From Capsicum annuum (Eukaryota; Streptophyta; Magnoliopsida; Solanales; Solanaceae): a stretch of DNA of 64,000 nt. The notes beneath the pieces are model-generated. The model did no database searches. It saw only the letters and a program-made list of their open reading frames with translations, and was not told the origin of the DNA. The stretch is taken from the NCBI RefSeq assembly GCF_002878395.1, contig NC_061118.1, forward strand, positions 93,261,148 to 93,325,147, given 5' to 3'. Both the position numbers and the translations under genes were made by a program. This document shows, piece after piece, positions 11,321-20,471 of the stretch (the first letter of the stretch is position 1; the number at the start of each line of letters is the position of its first letter).

Positions 11321-13075
11321 AGAATCATGATCATCCTTGAGCAATGCCAAGAAATCATTATAACACAATTAGGCTTCGGACTACAATCTATACAAGACAC
11401 TTTTGTTGGGCATACACAGGATACACATTACTTATCAATTTTCACCTCAAACCTGTCATATATCATATGAAAACCCATAATTACAATTTCCAAACTCCCT
11501 AACCTCACAAGTGGCTCTAGCATACCAGCAAACTTATACGCATTATTTAATCAAGCGTTCCTATAGGTCACCCAACTATCCTCTAGTTGCAACCTCACAA
11601 CAAGATGATTACCCAGGTCACTCATAATTTTTTCAATTTATAACAACCATGGGTACCCAAAGAAAAAATTTCACTCACTCTCGTAAGAAATTCACACATG
11701 ATACCTGATGAACCATAGGCTTGAACTTAGTGTACTACTCCACTAATAGTCGAATGATAAGATTAAAGATCAAATAGGTCTTCATATGGTGTAATGTAAT
11801 CTAAGGGATGTGTAGAAATTATTTTGGTAGAAATAGTTGGCGGTCTCCCTAAGCACTTTAATACATTACAAGAACATTACAAACACTCAATTAACAACCA
11901 ATGTCTTACCTTATCTATCTTCTCCTTTTTTTGTTTTATCCCTATCTCATTATTCTAATTTGGATACACTATGGCAGGGAGTTAACTTTTACAACACATT
12001 ATTCAAAAAAAATTCTTTTCTTAAGCATTCTTTATTCTTTTCATTACCTAACTCCCGACCATACTGTAACTCCACTCGTACACCAATAGCTATATTTTGG
12101 AGGCTTCTCTATCACTTTTTTCAACTTATTTTTTAACTTCTTACTTGACAAATATTCAAAGTTGAAGCATCTAGGAGCTAAGGATCAATTCAAGGTCAAA
12201 TAAAGAAGTGGTATAAGTTACCTATGAGGCTGCCAAAGAAAATAAGCCATAGGCTCAACAGGGCTAATCAAGGATGATTGCAAGGGTAGGCAAAAAGAGG
12301 TCTTAAACCATTGCTATTAATAAAATGCCTAGATCATCTCCCAAATATAACACCCCTTATATCGCTTCATAAACACACTGGGAATGTTCTATACATCACT
12401 ATGCATATGAAATAACAATAAAATCTCACTCACACTTGGTGCATGCTAGATTCAAGTAGGATATATAAGGGCTCTTGATCTTGTAATAGCACAAATTCAA
12501 AATTAAACCAATAGACCACGAGTCACAGAATTGAGTTTAGGTGTCTAAAAATAGCATTTCTCATTTAAATTTAACATGCTTTTCTCTTAACATAAGTATT
12601 TTTCTAGTCATGTAACCAATTGGCCCAACACAAAGTATCTCAGCCTAGAGTTCTAGTTGGGTTCCTCTAACTTATTTATTTCCTACGACCAATCCCTTAG
12701 GATGGTCCTCATTAATCAATCATAGATAAAGGTACCTAACTATGACGATTCATTAACATTGCCTATAAGGGAAAACATTTTCACCTCTAAGGAAAAAATT
12801 TTACTCCTAATTTTGAATTAAAAGTTACGAACTATGCAAAATAAAGAAGTCACTACTCACTATGAACTACCAATAGAACCTGTGAACTACTAATAGCAAA
12901 TATCATAAATACTAACTATTAAAGACCTAATAGTTAGAATGTCAATCAGAGTCATATCACCACATTAACTATAACAAAAACAAAAAAAAATATCCATGAA
13001 AAATAAAAAGATAGAGAGAGATTAAAAGAATGAGAACCACACTACTATCCTTAGTTCTTGAATACATTATGAAGT
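11321..13075 (-). other. AthB 3' non-coding region
   Basis: 1.75 kb between the degenerate extra gene and the purine tract. It shares blocks with the AthA 3' region (for example 12175-12310 with 4575-4710). I see no frame worth calling; the open stretches near 11840-12136 on the plus strand are antisense to the element and not kept in AthA. Confidence 0.6.
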
Positions 13076-13079
13076 AATG

Positions 13080-14400
13080 AGGTGGTGTAACACTCCCTAA
13101 TTAGGCATCATTGATGTCATCATCATTATCTGGACCATATGCCTCAGCTCCCAAATTTGGGTCCACTGTTTCCTCCTTCTCTAACTTAATATTTGAATCT
13201 ACAAGTTGTCGCCCCTCATCAATGGGCACGTATTCATCAATAGGCTAAAAAACTCTGGGCCTACTCATAGAAAATTATGGGTGTGGTGACCGAGAGGGTA
13301 GTCCATCTAAATATAACAAATCTCATCATTAGTCCTTAGAATAACCCCCACTCTCAGTTGGAGCATCTGCAGGCCATACATCCAGGAAGTAATTCTATCA
13401 GTCAGAGCCACATGCTTAGGGATAGTAAGAACAGGACCATGAGCCATATCTAGTCCTCTAGGATTGTCCACGTCTATCGGGTTCATGCCCACTAATAGCC
13501 TATAATATAACTCTTCCCCTTTAACCCCTTCTCTTCTAAAAAACCTGTTTAGCAAACCCCTAAATCCATATCGATGCCCCTAAGGATAATGTGTCTGCTT
13601 AATGAACGACAAGATTACAACACCCATATTAATATCAACTTTATCTCGTATCAAAGCATAAATAAGACATACCCTGTCACGGGTAACCTCTGTTATGTGT
13701 TTTCCTAGAATTAGGAAATGGCAAATAATCCTCATCTACATGTGTGGCTCACTATTTAAGTGAGCATATAGGAATTTTAAGTGAAGTCCATTATCGTTGT
13801 GGCGTGTCTATCTAGTTGTAGACCTATTTTTGCACAAAAGGTGGCTGATGTCTATATATGGTGGAGTAATGTTCATCTTTTTCAGAGGAACAATATCTGC
13901 CTCGGGGATACCTAGAATTTAATTCACAACATGGGCAGAGAAAGTGACTACCTATCTCGAGATTTTTACTTCAGAATCAGGATCCCTGGGGTCCCAATTG
14001 ACATAAAATCCCAGATGAGGTGTAGGTTGAAATCTATGGGCTACTTGAATAGGAAGTTCATATGCAGCTGCTCCAGTCTTCTTACAATATTAGGGAAATC
14101 CCTAAGCAAACTTGCCTAGTTTATGAACTATTTTGGGGCATATTTTATCTCATTGTGTTTAGCATACCATTTCTTTTTGACTTCTTTGACCCATCTAATT
14201 CCATATTTTCATTCCTGACTATAGGGGATTACCGAAGCTTTGGGAACACGGCCAGTCTGCCTGTTTCTTTTCTTTAAGGTCTTAGATGGAATAATAATTT
14301 CTTTTTCTATTTTATTGGTGATGATTCGTAGTACCGGTCAATTAGAACAATGTAGTAAACAAATTAGAGAAGGCATTCTTTTTATCTAGCGAACGCTAAG
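13080..14400 (-). pseudogene. AthB extra gene in the env-like position, degenerate
   Basis: The best open part on the minus strand (13555-13307) reads MLNRFFRREGVKGEELYYRL and onward. Upstream, through several frameshifts and stops, there are segments such as TGYVLFMLYDKVDINMGVVI near 13620-13680 and FMSIGTPGILILK near 13960-14000. The pattern of a hydrophobic run followed by an RREGV-type segment resembles the putative plant transposon protein domain often found after pol in Athila-like elements. The function of that domain is unknown to me and I have no alignment to prove the match. The location after integrase is the place of the env-like gene in this lineage. Confidence 0.55.
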
Positions 14401-15439
14401 GGTGGAATGATGTAACAACCACCCCACACGTAGTTGCTAGCATAGGTGCATAGATGTATGAACTAAGGTACTCATATTTCCCTTGTTCAACTTTAGAATC
14501 TCTTTTTTTATAGCACCTCAACAACCATAATAAACCACTTTGATGTTTCCCTACTTAGACTTCAAGCACACATTAACTTTAGTTCCACAAGATTCAGTAA
14601 ACCACAACATAACCAAGTCAGTTTTTTAAGATACTTCATAAGAACCACAACAAGTTTAACAAAGGTGCTAAGGATTGCCTTGAGATTAGTGGTATTAGGT
14701 ATAAACCCTAGACATACCCTCCTAAGTATATCCCTCCCATATATCTAGATTAAAATTCCATGTGATAGAATAGTATTTATATACATCTACCAAAAAACTA
14801 AGGAATAGTACAATGTTATACTCAAGGGTTTATCACGAGTACATGGTATATAGGATACGAACCGGATTACCAAAGCAACAACAATTCAATATACAAACCA
14901 TATTACAACTTACATCATACACAATTTCCCCAAGGCCTACAGTATATAACAAAACATATCTACAGTACCGCACCATATTTCAACTTAAAATATGTCACAT
15001 TAGATAAATCTAGTGGCACAACTGAGAAAATGCACTAAACACACGTTAGAATCCATTTATGCATCATAGTTCATGAGTTGGTGCTCACACCATTGTTACA
15101 GTTCAAGACCATCAAACTGATTTAAGTTAGCTCACTAAGAACTTTAAGAAATAACTCAACTAATTCTAAGGGAAATTTCCTAACTTACACTACACAATCA
15201 CTAATGAATTTACATCTCGAGTACATACCTGTAGAAAAAATTTAAAGAGGAAAAAAAGTGACGCTTGGCGCAACATGCGATGAGAAATGAAAGAATTAGG
15301 GAGAAATTGAAGAGTTGGAGGGGTGGCATATTAGGTTTAGTAGTAGGGAATGGGATTTAGGAATTTGGTGTTCTTAAAAGGGAATTTTCGAGTTTAAAGA
15401 GCTAGGTAGGGCTAAAACCTGACCTTTTAAAATTCAATT

Positions 15440-15620
15440 GCTGAAAAAATCCTCTCCACATTGTAGAGGTTGGTATCCACGATAGGCTCTGATATGCGGG
15501 CGTATCGCAAAGAACTAATGCAATTAGACTCCATGATATTTCCCTTTAGTGCGACACAGACCATATAGCAGAGGATGGGGTCCGTGACATAGGACTATCG
15601 TGGATGGACAATAGAATTTT
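15440..15620. repeat. LTR-like GC-richer repeat inside the AthB internal region
   Basis: Contains units such as GAGGTTGGTATCCACGATAG, ATGCGGGCGTATCGCA and GGACTATCGTGGATGG. These resemble, in sequence and in order, the 90-base units of the AthB LTRs (10840-11025, 19067-19325), including the downstream TTTTG-rich stretch. It suggests that a stretch of LTR-type sequence is present in the internal domain. Confidence 0.45.
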
Positions 15621-15707
15621 GCACTTGGGGGAATTTTGTCCCCTTTTTTTTGCCATTCTTTTTCATCAACTTAATGCATCTTTGACATACCAGATAGACT
15701 CACTGGA

Positions 15708-15745
15708 ACAAAAAATTTACTCACTTACAAAAAATTTACTCACTT
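15708..15745. repeat. Exact 19-base tandem duplication
   Basis: ACAAAAAATTTACTCACTT occurs twice in direct succession. Both copies are identical, so the duplication is recent relative to the decay of the element. Confidence 0.85.
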
Positions 15746-15949
15746 CATGTTCTTCCCTACGCCATGAAGTTTCACATTCCTGCATTCTCAACAAAAACAC
15801 AAAAATACGTAAGGAAAAAATTGGTTACCTCTCACCTAGAACCTTAGTTTTTGTCATGGATCAACACATCTTTTTGTATTTTAGATTTATTTTCTTCTAC
15901 TTTTTAAAATCAAACAGAAAATAACTATATTATTATATTACATTCCTGG

Positions 15950-15992
15950 GTTACCTCCCATGCAGTGCCTTATTTAATATCATGGATCGACC
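15950..15992 (-). other. Conserved post-pol box of AthB
   Basis: GGTTACCTCCCATGCAGTGC followed by CTTATTTAATATCATGGATCGA, equivalent to 5345-5398 in AthA. It lies about 45 bases beyond the integrase C-terminus on the element strand. Confidence 0.7.
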
Positions 15993-16035
15993 CTGCTCAT
16001 CTTCATTCATCTTTAAATATGATGAAAGTCTTGTA

Positions 16036-17115
16036 CTAATCTACATGATCTACCCAATAATGCTTAACTCTCTGACCATTTACAATGAATTTTTCACTTT
16101 TTTCCTTATCCCAGAGTTGAATAGCCCCATGTGGGGTCATTATCTCCACTTTAAATGGTCCCAACCACTTAGACCTCAGCTTGCCTGGAAACAGCTTCAA
16201 CCTTGAATTGAACAACAACACTAGATATCAAGGCTCAAAAACTCTAGTAATAATTGGCTTATCATGGCATCTCCTTATTTTCTCTTTGTACAACTTTGCG
16301 TTGTCATAGGCATGTAACAAAAACTCATCAAGTTTAGTCAATTGTAATAGTCTCTTCTCTCTTGATAGCTTTAGATCAATATTCAGATTTTTCACAGCCC
16401 AATAAGCCTAATGCTCAAGCTCTACGGGCAAGTGACACTCTTTCCCATACACCATGCGATAAGGAGAGATCCCAATGGGTGTTTTATAGGTTGTCTTATA
16501 CACGCATAGTGCGTCATCTATCTTAATTGACCAATCCTTATACTGACCATTACCATATTCTGCAAAATTAGCTTGATCTCTCTATTAGATACTTCTACTT
16601 CACCACTTGTCTGCGAATGGTATGCAGTGGCCACCTTATGTTAGACTCCATACTTCTCCAACAAATTCTTGAACCAATAATGCACAAAATGTGTTCCTCC
16701 ATCACTAATAATTGCTCTGGGTGTGCCAAAATGAGAAAATATATTTTTCTTCACAAATTTCATCACCGCCCTAGTATCATTAGCTGGAAGTGCTATAGCC
16801 TCTACCCATTTGGACACATAATCCACGGTCACTAGAATACATAGATTACCATTTTATGGTAGAAATGGGCCTTTAAAATTGATCCCCCATGCAACAAAAC
16901 CCGCAACTTCAAGAATATTATTTAGGGGTATTTCATGTCAGCTTGAGATTATGCCCAATATTTGGCATTGATCACATTTCCTGACATAAGCTATAGCATC
17001 TCCGAACAATGTAGGCAAAAAGAAACAAGATTGTAATAGATTTCATACTATTCATTCACCTTCATGATGACCTCCATAAAGTGATGAATGATAACTTTCC
17101 AACGCCTATTTAGAT
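16036..17115 (-). pseudogene. AthB integrase
   Basis: Integrase inserts the element cDNA into chromosomes. On the minus strand a zinc-binding segment is visible first (HSSLYGGHH near 17080-17100, then KCDQCQ near 16965). The core follows: VDYVSKWVEAIALP (about 16795-16835) carries the first Asp, IISDGGTHF (about 16690) the second, and [12 protein letters not shown] (about 16590) the Glu. All three catalytic residues are thus still present, unlike in the chromoviruses of this window. The C-terminal part (16221-16036) has LKLFPGKLRSKWLGPF and ends NGQRVKHYW. Frame changes near 16640 and 16450 and several stops make it a pseudogene. Confidence 0.9.
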
Positions 17116-17189
17116 TCAGCCTCTAAAATATATAGTCTCACAATTTTATCAGCACATTGTTTGAACAGATATGGCTCATCCCATATATA

Positions 17190-17675
17190 TGAGCGTTTTG
17201 TTGATTCATAGCATCGAATGATAAATGCCATTAACTAGCTAATTTACTATATCGGCATACCAACGAATCTCTACTACTTCTAGTGCCATCAATTGCTCAT
17301 CTAAAAACTCTTCACAAATACTTATTGTATCATTTATAACATGAGCATGACTCTTAAGCCTCGATAAGTGGGTAGCTACTTGATTTTCAACTCCCTTTAG
17401 GTCATGAACTTCCAAATTGAATTCTTGGTGCAAAGAATCCACCTAATTAACCTTGGCTTCACATCTTTCTCGTTGAACAAATATTGGATAGTGAAATGAT
17501 CCATATAAAAGATTACCTTCATGCCTACTAGGTATGCTCTGAACATATCACAAGCATAGATGAGTGCCAAAATCTCTTTATTCATTACTATATAATTTGC
17601 CTGGGCTGCATTTAAGTGTTCACTTACATAGTAGATAGAATATAATACCTTATCTTTGTACTACCCTAATGCGAA
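17190..17675 (-). pseudogene. AthB RNase H domain, fused to Gag N-terminus
   Basis: RNase H removes the RNA strand during reverse transcription. The minus strand shows [16 protein letters not shown] near 17625, [12 protein letters not shown] (catalytic Glu kept) near 17570, [18 protein letters not shown] (Asp kept) near 17500, and, after a +1 frame change near 17430, [25 protein letters not shown]. In the last motif Thr replaces the usual Asp. The N-terminal part with the first catalytic Asp is missing, because the deletion that removed RT joins this domain at about 17675 to the Gag N-terminus. Confidence 0.88.
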
Positions 17676-18095
17676 CTTCCCACTCATGTGCAAAAGTTTC
17701 ACCATATTCTTTTACATTTCAAACCTACCACCCGCATCTGGCTTATGAATGTAATTAGTATTACAGTTCATAAGTGGGATTGCCAATTTGCAAATAGGTC
17801 TAGCTTCTGCTCAAGCAGGTGCTGCTCGAACCACCAGAGCTGAAGCTACTAGTGCTAGACCAATTGGAGCATTAGGATTAGAATCCCTCTGATCTCCCAT
17901 TTGAACTTACTGAATTGGGTAATGAAGTAATGCTTCTCTTCGCCTTTGAAGAAATACCTATTCTTGTTTTGAATAAAGCTTTACCAATTCTTTTTCTCTT
18001 GCCAATCCCGTACCTCACTTTTCTTACAAAATTAATTCACTAAGATGAAGTTGTTAATATATTATCAGAATCTAAAAATTTAAAAAATTACTAAT
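17676..18095 (-). pseudogene. AthB Gag N-terminal remnant
   Basis: Minus-strand residues GGRFEM-stop-KNMVKLLHMSGKFALG (17740-17675) align with the AthA Gag stretch ending RFEIKNNMV and its continuation. Further upstream the sequence is a decayed leader and N-terminus. The rest of Gag, the protease and the RT are absent. Confidence 0.7.
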
Positions 18096-18100
18096 TATTT

Positions 18101-18124
18101 GAGTCCCCAACAATGATGCCAAAA
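18101..18124 (-). other. AthB primer binding site
   Basis: The minus strand reads TTTTTGGCATCATTGTTGGG followed by GACTC, a few bases from the 5' LTR. It is the better preserved of the two Athila primer sites in this window. Confidence 0.75.
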
Positions 18125-18132
18125 ACTTATTA

Positions 18133-19607
18133 TGGTCTATCGCACATATAAATGCACGTGAACGTATAAGTAATACATTGACTCAATGAATCAGATATTG
18201 TACCCACGAGGATTAGTTGATTAGTAATTGATCAACTTTAGTTTTTATAATAATATGCTCATGTGTTTCTGAGTATCAAAATAATTATGATAATTTAATA
18301 ATTAATCTAACAAATAAATAAATAATAAAGTATGTCAATAGTAATGTAAGAGAGGTTGTAAATAATACGAGTGAGAATTCCATGGTTAAGACACTATTCA
18401 CATGTATGTAAATATCTATCCTTATCTTGGTTATGTTGGTTATCATATTTTTGATTCACAGGGTTTAGATTACGATCATGGTCTCTCGAGCCTCTAATCT
18501 TCTACCTAAAAGGACACCTCAACTACATCATTGAGTGGGGATGCAATCATCCATTTAGATGTATTAATTTATCTTCTTGAAAATGAACCAAACAAGGTTT
18601 CTAGGTATATATCTATCCTAGCAGCTAATTCAAATGCTTAATTCCACAGAAGAATAGAAACTTGCACCTTAAACTCTTCTATCTATCCTAATGATCCTCC
18701 TTTCAGATTCACAAAAGTATTATAGATGTATTTTAATGGTGGACATTCATAAAAATAGTAAATACTAGAGAATAATAACAACCCATGCGATAACCATTGT
18801 CAACCACTCTAAGAATATCAACGTACAATCATATGTTCGGCTTCAACCCCATAAAAAGGTTTTTTATCCACGCATGTTGGAAATCAAAATCAGTGAAATA
18901 TAATTTATCATACCAAAATTAATATTGAAAGATAAAAGTTTAAAGAACCCTTAGAGAAGTATCAAAATTGCTTTTTCCTCTACTATACATGTGCCAAGGT
19001 ATCTCAAAATTGAGTTCAAGTGTTCCTTTTATAGTGTGAAATATTTGTCCAAAATGTCCTCATCACCAGATCATGGAGACTAATACGGAAGCCAACATCC
19101 CTAATGTGGGCTTATCGCAGGCAGCTACTGGGTTTGACTTTGCTAAATAACTCAGTCTCCATGAAGTAAAGGTAATCGTGAACACTAGGGTTTGTTATGT
19201 GGACTTATCATAGAGCCTTACTGGATTTGACATCCTGAAATTATCAGCCTCCATGGTTTAAAGGTAATAACGGAGATTAGGGTCTTCTTGCAGATCTATT
19301 ACAGACCCTCACTAGATTTTGTCATTTGATGCTTATTCTTCACCAATTCATTCCATACTTTTAGAGTTTTTTTCTAGCTTCTTCATGTCCAGCATGTCAC
19401 TCCAAATGCTTCCATTGTGCAAAATCTCTTTATTATTGCATAAAAGCATGTCCAATTTCACTGGAATAACTCCCTATAACACTAATCATGTCAATTATCT
19501 TAAGAATATATTTTAGACTCAAACACAATACAATATAAAAGTTTTATCTCATAGAACAAGTATAAATATGGGTAAGTATTGGCACTTGGATGTATAAATA
19601 TGGCCAA
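18133..19607 (-). repeat. AthB 5' LTR
   Basis: Begins TGGTCTATC and is followed by the right TATTA duplication (19608-19612). Collinear with 9941-11304. It carries three of the 90-base units against two in the partner LTR. Confidence 0.9.
19067..19325. repeat. Three 90-base tandem units in the AthB 5' LTR
   Basis: Units start near 19067, 19160 and 19250, with repeated blocks ACTGGGTTTGAC / ACTGGATTTGAC / ACTAGATTTTG and CAGTCTCCATG / CAGCCTCCATGG. The 3' LTR has two units, so one was gained or lost after insertion or during reverse transcription. Confidence 0.7.
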
Positions 19608-20450
19608 TATTATTTTTTCAATATGGGCTAAGTTTAGTGATCACTAATATAAGGTTCTATTCTAATGGAAAGGGTAGAACAACTTGCCTCAACGTGGGTA
19701 AGATGTTGGAATCTAGATATTTCATATGGTTTATGTCAGTATTAAAAATCTCCCACCTATAAAACAAAAGAAAAGATATTAGAAACTAATTCTAATGACT
19801 CACTAAGCTTATCTAATTATGTTTTATTATTCATGTTTTGTGATATTTTAGTTTTCAATTTTAATCATGATCAATGTGAGTACTTTTACACTTAGCATGA
19901 ATAATTTGAAAGTATGTTAAGATTTAGTTGTACTTATTTCTTTTACCCCCACATAATCAGTACATTCCAGAAGTGCTAACCACAAATATGTGCGTGTGGC
20001 TATATTATTTCATAATATAGGTACAAGTTGTAGTCCACACTTCATAATCAAATAGTTCACAGCTTTCGTCCAATAGGTGATGAGTTCTTTTAGTTTGAGG
20101 AGTCGAGTCAACTATATTTTAAGCATCATTTTATTCAATCATTTTAGTTAAGGATAGCTTAGGTCATGTCCCGGCTACCTATAGTCAATATTAGTAGAGG
20201 CTTCATAGACACTTAGTTTGAATTGATGCATTTAATTTTAGACTTGTTTTGTATGTTTCAATGTTGTAGATGTTTCAACAAGTTTTGAAATGAACAAGTT
20301 CTAGCAATGAATTCTTTATTGTTTATTATTTCCAATTTAATGTATTTTATTTAGTTTCTTATGAATTATGCCAATATCATGGGTTAGCTTAGGATAACTT
20401 ATGGTTCTTAGTATCGTGCGACATATATTGGGTAGTATTAGGGATTTAAA
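19608..20450 (+). repeat. LARD-A 5' LTR, part 3 of 3
   Basis: Last third of the LTR, collinear with 25300-25969 and with 35800-36633 (sLTR). Landmarks are the block around TCAGTACATTCCAGAAGT (19958, 25600, 36147) and GTAGAGGCTTCATAGA (20196). It ends just before the primer site. Confidence 0.9.
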
Positions 20451-20453
20451 AAC

Positions 20454-20471
20454 TTAGTATTAGAGCACAAA
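20454..20471 (+). other. LARD-A primer binding site
   Basis: TTAGTATTAGAGCACAAAG lies four bases after the LTR end. It is a mutated form of the initiator-Met tRNA complement used by chromoviruses; ChrC has the closer TTGGTATCATAGCC at 52323. Confidence 0.75.

Larger units (their letters stand above)
14401..15945 (-). other. AthB spacer between pol and the extra gene
   Basis: 1.5 kb without coding sequence on the element strand. It holds the LTR-like GC-rich repeat (15440-15620) and an exact 19-base tandem duplication at 15708-15745. The plus-strand open frame at 15604-15924 spans both repeats and is antisense, so I do not call it a gene. Confidence 0.55.
9941..19607 (-). mobile_element. AthB: Athila-type element with RNase H and integrase, RT deleted
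   Basis: A minus-strand element of 9.67 kb with LTRs at 18133-19607 (5') and 9941-11304 (3') and TATTA duplications on both sides. On the element strand the order is primer site (18122 to 18101), a short Gag N-terminus, RNase H joined directly to Gag, integrase (17115 to 16036), the post-pol box, a long 3' region with one degenerate extra gene (14400 to 13080), a purine tract and the 3' LTR. Gag core, protease and RT are missing. It lies in the LARD-A 5' LTR, 440 bases beyond AthA in the LTR coordinate. Confidence 0.9.

Noticed and set aside
15604..15924. Plus-strand open frame of 106 codons in AthB
   Set aside because: It is antisense to the element and contains the 19-base tandem duplication translated twice, with no domain-like pattern.
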